Source: an uncultured Coriobacteriaceae bacterium | GTDB taxonomy: Bacteria; Actinomycetota; Coriobacteriia; Coriobacteriales; Atopobiaceae | Length of the DNA stretch: 64,000 bases | Assembly (NCBI GenBank): GCA_902801175.1 | Contig: CADCHF010000002.1 | Coordinates: 43,335-107,334 of the forward strand | Reading direction: 5' to 3' | Part shown: positions 42,664 to 52,321 of the stretch, one piece after another | Layout: every line of letters begins with the position of its first letter | Position numbering within the stretch: the stretch's first letter is position 1 | The notes under the pieces: generated by a model | What the model saw: the letters and a program-made list of their open reading frames with translations, nothing else | The model's database searches: none | Told to the model about the DNA's origin: nothing | Program-made: the position numbers and the translations under genes

Positions 42664-44817
42664 ATGGGAGTCCGAAAGCGCAGGGCCCGCAGAAACTCAC
42701 GTACCCACATCATTGGGTTTGGCATAGCTGGCATCTTTGGCTTTGTCGCGCTGCTCGTGGCAGCGCTGGCGATGTCCTTGGGAGCGCTTGTCTCCAGTTG
42801 GCTGCAGGACCTTCCTGACTACAACTCCGCCGATGCCTACCTGGTGAGCGAGCCGACCGAGATCGTCGACTCCCGTGGCACCGTCATCGCCGAGTACTAC
42901 CTGCAGAACCGCCGCTCCATTGAGATGAACCAGGTGAGCGACTGGGTCCTCAAGGCGACCGTCGACACCGAGGACGTGCGCTTCTACCACCACAACGGCG
43001 TGGACCCGCAGGGTATCGCCCGAGCCGTCATCGCACAGCTCATGGGTGGCTCGGAAGGCGCATCGACCATCACCCAGCAGCTCGTTCGTAACACGGTCCT
43101 TTCGGCCGAGCAGTTCGACTACACCTTGCGGCGAAAGGTTCGTGAGGCCTACCTCGCCATTCAGATGGAAAAGATGTACACCAAAGACCAGATTCTGATG
43201 ATGTACCTCAACACCATTTACTTTGGCCACCAGGCCTACGGCATCCAGGCGGCTTCGATCACCTACTTCAACAAGGATGCCTCGGACCTCACGCTTGCGG
43301 AGGCAGCAACGCTCAGCGGTCTGCCGCAGTCGCCCTCCAACTACGATCCCCTGCAGAACCCCGACCTTGCCCTCAAGCGTCGCAACATCGTTCTTAACCG
43401 CATGCTCACTGCCGGCGACATCACCCAGGAGCAGTACGACGAGGCCGTCGCCGAGCCACTCGTTACCAACCCGGGCTCCTTCCTTGAGAACGAGTCCCAG
43501 CAGCCCTACTTCACCGACTACGTGAAGGCACTGCTGCTCGAGGACTTTGACCAGGACACGGTCTTCCAGGGTGGCCTCAAGGTCTACACCACCATCGACC
43601 CCACCTATCAGGACGCCGCAGAGCGCGCCGTTGCCACGCGCCTCTCCGAGATCGGCAACGAGCGTCTTGACGCGGCCCTGGTTGCCGTCGACCCCGACAC
43701 GGGATACATCAAGGCCATGGTTGGCGGCCGCGACTATCAGGAGAGCCAGTTCAACCTCGCCACGCAGGCGCGCAGGCAGCCGGGCTCCTCGTTCAAGCTG
43801 TTCACGCTGGTGGCGGCCCTGCGTCAGGGCATGAGCCCCAACATCTACATCAACTGCAACTCCCCCATGTCGTTCACCAACACCTGGACCGTCCAGAACT
43901 TTGGCAACACCAGCTACGGCAACATCACGCTCGCTACCGCCTTTGCCGTCTCGTCCAACACGGGCTTTGTGCAGGTGGCCGAGGCCATTGGCCCCGAGCA
44001 GATCGTGACGACCGCGCACGACATGGGCATTAGCGTTGACCTTCCCGCCTACTCCTCGCTCACGCTGGGCACCGTCGGCGTCCCGCCCGTGCAGATGGCC
44101 GAGGCCTACTCCACCATTGCAACCGGAGGCCTGCATCGTGACGCAATCGCCATCACCCGCATCGAGGACCGCAACGGCAACACCGTCTACGAGCACGAGG
44201 ACAACCCCGTGCGCGCCGTCGACGAGAGCATTGCCTCTGCGGCCCTCGAGGTCATGAAGGGCGTCACCACCTGGGGTGGCACCGCCGAGGTCGTGGGAAG
44301 CGGCATGACCGTCAACCAGCCCGTCGCCGGCAAGACCGGCACGACCGAGAACTACCGCGACCTGTGGTTCTGCGGCATCACCCCGCAGCTTTCGGTCTCG
44401 ATCTGGTGCGGCTACCGCGAGGAGGCTGAGGTCTACGTTTGGGGCTCCTACGGTCACCCCTACAACACCGCATGCCCCATCTTTACCTACTTCGTCAACT
44501 CCGTGCTCGACGGCGTGCCGCGCGAGGAGTTCCCCACCTCGAGCACCCAGCCCACCTACAAGGACAACAGCACCTGGACCTTTAAGGGCGGTCAGGTCGA
44601 CTGGCAGCAGTACTACTACGACTACGACACCAACTACGACGAGCAGCAGTACTACGAGGAGACCACCGACCAGGGTACCGACGCGCAGGGCGACGGAACG
44701 TATACCGACGACGGCACCTACTACGATGACGGCACCCAGTACTACGACGACGGCACCTACTACGATGACGGCACCGGCGGCGATACAGAGTACGTCGACG
44801 ACGGCAGTGGATACTAA
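42664..44817 (+). CDS. Class A penicillin-binding protein (PBP1A type)
   Basis: This 717-residue bifunctional peptidoglycan synthase has an N-terminal transmembrane helix (about 15-45) and a GT51 glycosyltransferase domain: VDTEDVRFYHHNGVD with catalytic Glu103, GASTITQQLVRNT and RKVREAYLAIQMEKMYTKDQIL. The transpeptidase domain has SSFK (nucleophile Ser375), SSN (430-432) and KTGT (557-560). After about residue 645 the tail is low-complexity: YYYDYDTNYDEQQYYEE, then several copies of YYDDGT. It has its own promoter, and a strong terminator follows. Confidence 0.94.
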   Translation: MGVRKRRARRNSRTHIIGFGIAGIFGFVALLVAALAMSLGALVSSWLQDLPDYNSADAYLVSEPTEIVDSRGTVIAEYYLQNRRSIEMNQVSDWVLKATVDTEDVRFYHHNGVDPQGIARAVIAQLMGGSEGASTITQQLVRNTVLSAEQFDYTLRRKVREAYLAIQMEKMYTKDQILMMYLNTIYFGHQAYGIQAASITYFNKDASDLTLAEAATLSGLPQSPSNYDPLQNPDLALKRRNIVLNRMLTAGDITQEQYDEAVAEPLVTNPGSFLENESQQPYFTDYVKALLLEDFDQDTVFQGGLKVYTTIDPTYQDAAERAVATRLSEIGNERLDAALVAVDPDTGYIKAMVGGRDYQESQFNLATQARRQPGSSFKLFTLVAALRQGMSPNIYINCNSPMSFTNTWTVQNFGNTSYGNITLATAFAVSSNTGFVQVAEAIGPEQIVTTAHDMGISVDLPAYSSLTLGTVGVPPVQMAEAYSTIATGGLHRDAIAITRIEDRNGNTVYEHEDNPVRAVDESIASAALEVMKGVTTWGGTAEVVGSGMTVNQPVAGKTGTTENYRDLWFCGITPQLSVSIWCGYREEAEVYVWGSYGHPYNTACPIFTYFVNSVLDGVPREEFPTSSTQPTYKDNSTWTFKGGQVDWQQYYYDYDTNYDEQQYYEETTDQGTDAQGDGTYTDDGTYYDDGTQYYDDGTYYDDGTGGDTEYVDDGSGY

Positions 44818-44840
44818 GCGTCGCACATAGCCAGATTTCA

Positions 44841-44872
44841 GCGGTCCCACATTCGTGTGGGACCGCTTCTTT
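44841..44872 (+). terminator. Terminator of the PBP gene
   Basis: A perfect 11-bp stem (GCGGTCCCACA, 44841-44851 with 44856-44866) is closed by a TTCG tetraloop and followed by TTCTTT. Confidence 0.95.
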
Positions 44873-45025
44873 ATGCAGCGGGTTCGTGCCTCGATCTGAA
44901 GGGCGTGCCATGGGAGACATGCGCGAGCCAGTCCAACATTCCACCTGAAGGGTGTGTCACTGCACTGAAAAGTGGCCTGACGGCAGTGCCGCCAGGCCAC
45001 CTCAATGCACGGATTGGCGCAAAAC

Positions 45026-45460
45026 CTACTTGTGGGCGCTCCTCAGCTTGTTGACGAGATTAACGAGCTCGTCAGCTCCCTCGAGCTCATCGCAAATGAC
45101 CAATACGGTATCGTTGCCAGCGACGGACCCCATGACATTGGGAAGCGACGCGGCGTCGACGGCAGCGGCCACACCAGGAGCCGTGCCAGGCTGCGTCTTT
45201 ACAACCACAAGATTGTTTGCGCTCTCACAGCTCGTGACAAACTCAGACACCATGCGCTGCAGATGGAGGTCCTCGGCAAGCACGTAAATACCCTCAGAGA
45301 GCTTGCGCAGCCCCATGTCGGCAATGTCGCGCGACACGGTTGCCTGGGTGCAGTTGAACCCAATAGCCTGAAGCTCCTCGACCAGCGCACGCTGGGTATG
45401 AATCGATTTTGCCCTTACGATGTCGCGGATGGCGTCTTGCCTGTTGTTTCGACGCTTCAT
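45026..45460 (-). CDS. argR: Arginine repressor
   Basis: This 144-residue protein has the ArgR winged-helix N-terminus (RQDAIRDIVRAKSIHTQRALVEELQAIGFNCTQATVSRDIADMGLRK) and the C-terminal hexamerisation/arginine-binding domain with PGTAPGVAAAVDAASLPNVMGSVAGNDTVLVI. It represses arginine synthesis genes with arginine as corepressor. No arg genes are in the window. The ATG at 45458-45460 follows GGAGGG. Confidence 0.93.
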   Translation of the reverse strand: MKRRNNRQDAIRDIVRAKSIHTQRALVEELQAIGFNCTQATVSRDIADMGLRKLSEGIYVLAEDLHLQRMVSEFVTSCESANNLVVVKTQPGTAPGVAAAVDAASLPNVMGSVAGNDTVLVICDELEGADELVNLVNKLRSAHK

Positions 45461-45720
45461 TCCTACCCTCCATCCAAGCAAGAGCGCTTAACTGAATATG
45501 GCCTTGTGCTTATTTGCATACAGCAAGGCCAAATGTACGAGTTTTTAGCGAATAAGTCAAAGAAATTCGAAAATAGGAGTAAGCGTAACGAATGTTTCAC
45601 CCCATCGGGTTATGGCCGACCCTCAACTTCAGGTCAATTAGATATCCAAATTAGGAAAAGCAGCATGTCTGAGCGGGTCAGAGCCCCCGCACCTCCCTCC
45701 CAGCTGCACTTGGGAATTAG
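45461..45720 (-). promoter_or_regulatory. Upstream region of argR with inverted repeat
   Basis: An inverted repeat, GGCCTTG (45500-45506) with CAAGGCC (45524-45530), lies 40-70 bases before argR. The A/T-rich loop includes TTATTTGCATA. This is a plausible autoregulatory site, though it does not match the ARG-box consensus closely. The rest of the stretch to 45720 is AT-richer than average, with no supported ORF. Confidence 0.4.
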
Positions 45721-45808
45721 CGTTCTGGGGGAGGGCCCCGGTGAGCCTGTAAGGCGACTTCGCAACGCGGTGAGCCTTACAGGTGCGCCGGGGCCCTCCC
45801 CCAGAACG
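45721..45808. repeat. 88-bp palindromic element after rfbB
   Basis: A perfect 21-bp outer arm (45721-45741 with 45788-45808) and a perfect 10-bp inner arm (CCTGTAAGGC, 45746-45755, with 45774-45783) are separated by a symmetric 4-nt internal loop. They enclose an 18-nt apex. It starts 27 bases past the rfbB stop, so it may act as its terminator, but it is far larger than the other terminators here and has no U tract. Confidence 0.8.
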
Positions 45809-45834
45809 AACCAAATTCCAGATACCAGCGACCC

Positions 45835-46848
<1,014 letters not shown>

Positions 46849-47736
46849 CTATCCCCTTTGTTCTTGTTGTCTATTTAGGTAGTCGCGCAGCGCTTCTTGC
46901 CAGCTGCGCATTCCGTTGCCAATGGTTGCGGAAAGATGGGCGTTTTCGAGCGACGAGTAGGCTGGACGCGACGCAGCGCCAGGCGTCATCTGCTTCCATT
47001 CCTCGGAAGTGCAGCGAACCACCTTGCAGCCCACCTGCGCCAAGCGGAAGGCCTCCTCGGCAAGGTCGGCCCATGAGCATGTGCCCTCGTTGGTGCAGTG
47101 CCAAATGCCGTAGCTCGTGGTCTGCGCAATCCGCAGCAGCTCGTGCGCGAGGTCGTCCGCGCAAGTGGGGTTGCCCAACTGGTCGTTTACCACGGTCACC
47201 TGATCGTGGTTCTGGGCCAGCCTCAGCATCGTGGCCACAAAGTTGCGACCCTCGCCATAGAGCCATGCCGTACGCACCACATGAGTCTTGGGGTTTGCCG
47301 AACGGGCAAGCCCCTCCCCTGCCAGCTTTGAGCGACCGTAGGCACTAATGGGACGTGGCACGTCGTCCTCGCTGCGCGGTCGTGGGTCGGTACCAGGAAA
47401 GACGTAGTCGGTTGAGACATGCACCAACGTTGCGCCACATGCCGCGCAGGCCCTCGCAAGGTAGAGGGGTGCCAGCGCATTGGCCGCAAACGCAAGGTCA
47501 AAGTTGGTCTCGCAACCATCAACGTTGGTCATGGCGGCACAGTTGAACACCACGTCGTAGGGTCCATGTGCGGCAAACCATGCGTCGACGGCCTCGCTAC
47601 AGCTCACATCAAGCTCGTCGAGGTCGGCCCAATCAACAAGGGCGCCTTCCCAGCCCCTGGGCGCGAGCCCTTCTTCAAGCTGTCTGCGAAGTGCCCTCCC
47701 AAGCTGGCCTTTTGCCCCTGTTACTAGCACGTGCAT
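46849..47736 (-). CDS. rfbD: dTDP-4-dehydrorhamnose reductase
   Basis: This 295-residue SDR enzyme makes dTDP-L-rhamnose in the last step. It has HVLVTGAKGQLGRALRRQL, NCAAMTNVDGCETN, VHVSTDYVFPGT and YGRSKLAGE (YxxxK), with TAWLYGEGRNFVATML. Start ATG at 47734-47736. It follows rfbA by five bases. Unlike some Gram-positive versions it is not fused to RfbC, and no rfbC epimerase gene is present next to it. Confidence 0.93.
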   Translation of the reverse strand: MHVLVTGAKGQLGRALRRQLEEGLAPRGWEGALVDWADLDELDVSCSEAVDAWFAAHGPYDVVFNCAAMTNVDGCETNFDLAFAANALAPLYLARACAACGATLVHVSTDYVFPGTDPRPRSEDDVPRPISAYGRSKLAGEGLARSANPKTHVVRTAWLYGEGRNFVATMLRLAQNHDQVTVVNDQLGNPTCADDLAHELLRIAQTTSYGIWHCTNEGTCSWADLAEEAFRLAQVGCKVVRCTSEEWKQMTPGAASRPAYSSLENAHLSATIGNGMRSWQEALRDYLNRQQEQRG

Positions 47737-47741
47737 CAAGC

Positions 47742-48641
47742 TCAGGCCTCCCGCTTGCTGGGAACGATCTTGCCTTCGGCGACCATGCGCAGATGCGCGC
47801 CGTAGTCGCTCTTGCCGTAGCGTTCGGCACACTCGAGCAGGCGCTCGCGGCTGATCCAGCCGTTCTCAAAGGCAATCTCCTCGGGAACCGAAACCGGCAG
47901 GTCCTGGGCATGCTCAACCGTGCGCACAAACTGGCTCGCCTCAAAGAGGCTCTCCATGGTGCCGGTGTCGAGCCACGCAAAGCCCCGCCCGAGCGTAACC
48001 ACGTCGAGCAGGCCCGCGTCAAGATAGCGACGATTGAGGTCGGTGATCTCGTACTCGCCGCGCGCAGAGGGCTTTACCTGTGCGGCCTCTTCATCGACGC
48101 CCTTGGGATAGAAGTAGAGGCCCGTCACCGCATAGTTGCTCTTGGGGTTGGCCGGCTTCTCCTCAATGGAGATGGCGTTGTAGTCGGAATCAAACTCCAC
48201 CACACCAAAGCGCTCGGGGTCGTCCACGCGGTAGCCAAAGACAGTCGCCCTGCCCTCCATGGCAGATGACGCAGCGCGACGCAGGCGCTTAGAGAGCCCG
48301 TTGCCATAAAAGATGTTGTCGCCGAGCACCAGCGCGCAGGGCTCGCCGGCAATCCACTCGGCACCAATGGTAAAGGCCTGCGCCAGGCCGTCGGGGCTGG
48401 GCTGCTCGGCATACGAGAGCTCAATGCCAAAGTCGGACCCATCCCCCAGCAGCTGCTTAAAGCCAGGAAGGTCGCGTGGCGTACTAATGACGAGCACATC
48501 GCGAATGCCGGCAAGCATGAGCGTTGCAAGCGGATAGTAGATCATTGGCTTGTTGTAGACGGGCAACAGCTGCTTGCTGGTCACCGTCGTAAGTGGATAC
48601 AGGCGTGTTCCACTGCCGCCCGCAAGAATGATGCCCTTCAT
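47742..48641 (-). CDS. rfbA: Glucose-1-phosphate thymidylyltransferase
   Basis: This 299-residue enzyme makes dTDP-glucose. The N-terminus [37 protein letters not shown] is diagnostic, with [26 protein letters not shown] and [19 protein letters not shown]. The ATG at 48639-48641 follows GGGAGC; the open frame upstream of it is non-coding. First gene of the rfbA-rfbD-rfbB operon. Confidence 0.95.
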   Translation of the reverse strand: MKGIILAGGSGTRLYPLTTVTSKQLLPVYNKPMIYYPLATLMLAGIRDVLVISTPRDLPGFKQLLGDGSDFGIELSYAEQPSPDGLAQAFTIGAEWIAGEPCALVLGDNIFYGNGLSKRLRRAASSAMEGRATVFGYRVDDPERFGVVEFDSDYNAISIEEKPANPKSNYAVTGLYFYPKGVDEEAAQVKPSARGEYEITDLNRRYLDAGLLDVVTLGRGFAWLDTGTMESLFEASQFVRTVEHAQDLPVSVPEEIAFENGWISRERLLECAERYGKSDYGAHLRMVAEGKIVPSKREA

Positions 48642-48937
48642 GTGCTGCTCCCGTCTTGCAGAGCGAGAATGCACCATGTGCATCTCGCAACTTACGTATC
48701 TCTCAAAACTATAGCGAATAGAAGCCGCAATGCTGTCAAGGACCTCTATGAGCGCAACAAGTGCATTCCTTGCGGTCAAATGGGCTAGCTGGCCCTCTTG
48801 CAGCGCAAACATGCCGATATGCCAGTACCACTCATTACAATCTCTGGTTTTTGGCTTGAAATCTGACGTAGTATGATTAACGTTACTGGTTTTGTGCAGC
48901 GCAACTACTTGTTGCAAACGCATACGGAGGATTCTCA
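48642..48937. promoter_or_regulatory. Divergent region between rfbA and the C39-like gene
   Basis: On the plus strand TTTTGG (near 48846) and TATGAT (near 48871) with a 17-base spacer form a plausible promoter for the C39-like gene. The region is AT-richer than its flanks. No ORF with a binding site and no repeat were seen. Confidence 0.4.
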
Positions 48938-50020
48938 ATGGCAACGACTCGTTCTGATCAGCGCCGCAGGAGCTCAGCTGGCTCCAACAGGCAAAAAGCT
49001 CGCAGGCAATCGCGCTCTTCGCAAAACGAGCGCAAGCCGCTGCAGGGACGTGACACCGGATACCGCGTGGGAAGCAACCACAGGCAAAAGTCCTCTCGTA
49101 CAGTGAACCCTCGCCTGGTCATCGCTGGCGTCGTGGGCCTTCTGCTTGTCATCCTGGTGGTCTTTGGCATCAGCAGCTGTGTCCGCGGCTGCAGCAAGCC
49201 CAAGCAGGAGGAGACCAAGGAAGTCAAGGTCAACCCCAACGACGAGCGCGTTGCCTATGGTGTGTCGGCCGAGGCCACAAAGAAGCTCACCGACGTGCTC
49301 GATCGCAACGAGGCATTTGAGAAGATCGCCAAGAACGCAAACCGCATCTCCGACGATCGCCTGATTGACCTTGCCATTGCCGAGCCCACGGCCATTGAGT
49401 TTGTTGCTGGCTCCATCAAGGCAGACGGCAGCACCAAGCCCTACGACGGCGCGGTGCCGCAGGGCGAGTACCCCATGCTCTTTACCTACGATGCGCGTTG
49501 GGGCTACATGAACTACGCCGACGGCATCCTGGGCGTGACCGGCTCTGGCCCTGTTGCCCTCTCGATGGCGTCGATGGGCCTCTCGGGCAAGACCACCTAT
49601 GATCCCGCGACCATTGCCCAGGCTGTCACCAGCGACAAGCTTGCCAATGGCACCACGGGCATGGACGACTCCTTCCTGGCCAACCACGCCGTTGAGGCCG
49701 GTCTTAACGCCACAAGCGTCGAGGCCTCTTCTGACGGCATGTACACGCCTCTTGCCGAGGACCAGCCCGTGCTCATCAAGCTCAAGAGCGACTCCGGCAT
49801 GGGTACCTCCAGCGCGCACTGGGCGCTCATCATCTCCCTCAACGCCGACAACTCGATCACGGTGTACGACCCAACGTCGGCCATTGCCTCCTCGCAGCCG
49901 TGGTCGCTTGGCGCCGTGGCCAGCCGCACCGACACCGCCTTTGCGCTCACGCAAGCGACTTCGGCTGACCAGCAGTCCAAGAGCACGACGACCGAAGAGT
50001 CTGGTGACACCAAGCAGTAG
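48938..50020 (+). CDS. Membrane-anchored C39-like peptidase domain lacking the catalytic Cys
   Basis: This 360-residue protein has a basic Ser/Arg/Gln-rich cytoplasmic start (1-56), a transmembrane helix (about 60-80) and an extracellular region. Residues about 178-320 match the C39-2 papain-like fold ([45 protein letters not shown]). The Cys of the usual GCGPT is Ser203 (GSGPV), while His294 and Asp311 remain. So it is probably not a cysteine protease; it may be a binding protein or a Ser variant. GGAGG precedes the ATG. It is followed by a strong terminator and stands alone. Confidence 0.78.
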   Translation: MATTRSDQRRRSSAGSNRQKARRQSRSSQNERKPLQGRDTGYRVGSNHRQKSSRTVNPRLVIAGVVGLLLVILVVFGISSCVRGCSKPKQEETKEVKVNPNDERVAYGVSAEATKKLTDVLDRNEAFEKIAKNANRISDDRLIDLAIAEPTAIEFVAGSIKADGSTKPYDGAVPQGEYPMLFTYDARWGYMNYADGILGVTGSGPVALSMASMGLSGKTTYDPATIAQAVTSDKLANGTTGMDDSFLANHAVEAGLNATSVEASSDGMYTPLAEDQPVLIKLKSDSGMGTSSAHWALIISLNADNSITVYDPTSAIASSQPWSLGAVASRTDTAFALTQATSADQQSKSTTTEESGDTKQ

Positions 50021-50042
50021 CCTGCACATTCAAGGCACTTTA

Positions 50043-50079
50043 AACGGGACCCGGGCCTTTGCTCGGGTCCCGTTCTTTT
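50043..50079 (+). terminator. Terminator of the C39-like gene
   Basis: The stem AACGGGACCCG (50043-50053) pairs with CGGGTCCCGTT (50064-50074), followed by CTTTTT, 22 bases past the stop. Confidence 0.93.
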
Positions 50080-50168
50080 TGGCTTTGGTCTTGCGAGAGG
50101 GGCATCCGCGAACATCGCTGTCTGCGTTTTGAAGAAGCCGGCGCTCCTCGTGCATCATTGCCATAAGA

Positions 50169-50194
50169 ACGGGGGTCGCGTCTGCGACCCCCGT
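50169..50194 (-). terminator. Terminator of the phosphohexomutase gene
   Basis: An 11-bp stem ACGGGGGTCGC (50169-50179) pairs with 50184-50194 across a 4-nt loop, followed by TCTTAT on the minus strand. Confidence 0.8.
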
Positions 50195-50225
50195 CAAGCT
50201 CACTTGAGGCTATGCCCTCAGAGTC

Positions 50226-51947
50226 TTACGCGAAGATCTCCTCGGCGGCAGCGCGCAGCTTGGCCTCGATGGCCTCGGCGTCGGCGCGGGTGGCACCCTT
50301 GGCAAACAGGTAAGCCTTGATCTTGGGCTCGGTGCCAGAGGGACGGAAGATGATCTTGTTGTCGTCCTCGAGCTGGTACTCGATCACGTTTGCAGGCGGC
50401 AGGTACTGCGGGGCTTCCTTCTGCAGGCCAGAGACGCGCGGCATCTCGGGGCCGGTAGCAAAGTCGGTCATGCCGACGACCTTGAGGCCGGCGATCTCGG
50501 CCAGCGGCTCCTCGCGCAGGCTCTTCATGAGGGCGGCCATCTTGTCGGCGCCGGCAGCACCCGGGAAGCTGGCGTTCACGATGCCGTTGATGTAGTAGCC
50601 ATACTTCTGATACAGGGCGTCCATGGCCTCATAGAGGTCCATGCCCTTGGAGGCGTAGTCGGAAGCCATCTCAACGCACATCTCGACGGCCACGATGGCG
50701 TCCTTGTCGCGAGCGTGGGTACCCACCAGGTAGCCGTAGGACTCCTCGAAGCCCATGAGGTAGCGATCCTCCTCGCCAGCGTCCTTGAGCTGGTCGATCT
50801 GGTCGCCAATGTACTTGAAGCCGGTGAGGACGCGACGGAGCTCGAAGCCCTTGTCCTTGGCCAGTGCGTCGGGCATGGTGGAGGACACGATGGAGGTGAC
50901 GGCGACCTTCTCCTTGGGATCCTCGCCGTTGGCCTCGGCCATGTTGATGAGCCAGTCCATCAGCAGGACGCCCATCTCGTTGCCGGAGAGCAGCTTGTAC
51001 TCGCCGTCATGCGGGATGGCGGTGCCCATGCGGTCGGCGTCGGGGTCGGTGGCCACGACCAGGTTGGGCTTGACCTCCTCGGCGAGCTTGAGGGCGAGCT
51101 CGAGAGCAGCGCGGAACTCTGGGTTGGGATAAGTGCAGGTCGGGAAGTGGCCGTCGGGGTTGGCCTGCTCGGGAACCACGGACACCTTGTCGACGCCGAT
51201 CTCCTTCAGGATCTTGCTGACGCACTCCATGCCGGTGCCGTTGAGCGGCGTGTAAACGACGGAGTAGGACTCGTCGGCCTTGAAGCCGGGGATGGAGACC
51301 TTCTTGACGGCGGCGATGAAGGCATCGATGACCTCGTCGTCGATCCAGTTGATCATGCCGTTGGCAAGACCCTCGTCAAAGTCCATGCACTCCAGGCCAA
51401 AGAAGTCGGCAGCGGCGATGTTGGCGCTGATCTCCTTGGCGGCCTCGTCGGTGATCTGGCCACCGTTGTCGTTGTAGACCTTGTAGCCGTTGTAGGCTGC
51501 GGGGTTGTGGGAGGCGGTCAGCACGATGCCCGCGGAGGTGCCGAGATGACGGACGGCGAAGGACAGCGTGGGAACGGGCTCGATGCGCGGGAACAGGTAG
51601 ACCTTGACGCCATTGGCAGCCAGGATGCCAGCGGCGACCTTCTGGAACTCCTCGCCCTTGAGGCGGGAGTCACGAGCGAGAGCCAGCGTGGGGTTCTCAT
51701 AGTGAGCGTTGAGGTAGTCGGCGACGCCCTTGGTGGCCTGGCCAACGACGTACTCGTTCATGCGGTTGGTACCAACACCGAGGGTGCCACGCAGACCGGC
51801 GGTACCAAACTCGAGGCTGCGATAGAAGGCGTCAAAAAGCTTTTCCTCGTCGTTAGCGGCGATGAGAGCGTCCAGCTCCTCCTTGAGGTCGGCGATGGTG
51901 CACTTCTCTGCCCAAAGATCGATAGTGGCCTGAACCTTGCTGTCCAT
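50226..51947 (-). CDS. Phosphoglucomutase/phosphomannomutase family protein
   Basis: This 573-residue enzyme interconverts hexose 1- and 6-phosphates and feeds glucose-1-phosphate to rfbA. It has LEFGTAGLRGTLGVGTNRMN, the phosphoserine loop VLTASHNPAAYNGYKVY, metal loop ATDPDADRMGTA and the sugar-binding GFEESYGYL. The C-terminal FRPSGTEPKIKAY phosphate-binding loop is present. Length and motifs fit the PgcA-type alpha-phosphoglucomutase. The ATG at 51945-51947 follows AAGGGA. Confidence 0.93.
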   Translation of the reverse strand: MDSKVQATIDLWAEKCTIADLKEELDALIAANDEEKLFDAFYRSLEFGTAGLRGTLGVGTNRMNEYVVGQATKGVADYLNAHYENPTLALARDSRLKGEEFQKVAAGILAANGVKVYLFPRIEPVPTLSFAVRHLGTSAGIVLTASHNPAAYNGYKVYNDNGGQITDEAAKEISANIAAADFFGLECMDFDEGLANGMINWIDDEVIDAFIAAVKKVSIPGFKADESYSVVYTPLNGTGMECVSKILKEIGVDKVSVVPEQANPDGHFPTCTYPNPEFRAALELALKLAEEVKPNLVVATDPDADRMGTAIPHDGEYKLLSGNEMGVLLMDWLINMAEANGEDPKEKVAVTSIVSSTMPDALAKDKGFELRRVLTGFKYIGDQIDQLKDAGEEDRYLMGFEESYGYLVGTHARDKDAIVAVEMCVEMASDYASKGMDLYEAMDALYQKYGYYINGIVNASFPGAAGADKMAALMKSLREEPLAEIAGLKVVGMTDFATGPEMPRVSGLQKEAPQYLPPANVIEYQLEDDNKIIFRPSGTEPKIKAYLFAKGATRADAEAIEAKLRAAAEEIFA

Positions 51948-52321
51948 GCGACTTCCCTTCGTCTCAGCGCAGGTTTGCCCTGCGCATTTACATGCATGCA
52001 TTGATGATAGCGGCAGCGATGCAGCGCCCGTCGAGTCAGTTGGCCGAAGGCCTTGCATTGACGGCGAGTGCGACTTAAGGGCGATCTGCTTTGTTGCTGA
52101 GCGCAACTCGGAGTTAGATTTTGTTGACTCCGTTGGCGGGTGGAGCTTTGAAGCAGAACCCCCCCTTGCACAAAACGCCAAAACTGCCACATGTCACAGC
52201 ACGTGCCTTGCGGCTGGCGAGCACAATGCGCAAAGACCTGCACGTGTGCTGCTTTTTCTCTGCTGGAGAGGCGAACACGCTAGTATGGGACTATCGCATC
52301 TTTTACCACGAAGGAACATCC
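51948..52321. promoter_or_regulatory. Divergent region between the hexomutase and rlmKL
   Basis: This 374-nt region contains promoters for both neighbours. TAGTAT near 52292 is a weak plus-strand -10. A run of seven C followed by TTGCAC at about 52160 is noted but not explained. There is no ORF with a proper binding site and no repeat. Confidence 0.35.

Noticed and set aside
42426..42734. 102-codon minus-strand frame over the tyrS/PBP gap
   Set aside because: Its start lies inside the PBP gene, and the sequence is better explained as the structured tyrS leader.
42697..45000. 767-codon open frame on the minus strand
   Set aside because: It lies antisense to the PBP gene, is dominated by Val/Gly/Asp shadow composition, lacks a binding site and has no recognisable domain.
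50715..52004. 429-codon open frame on the plus strand
   Set aside because: Antisense to the phosphohexomutase, which has unmistakable catalytic motifs.
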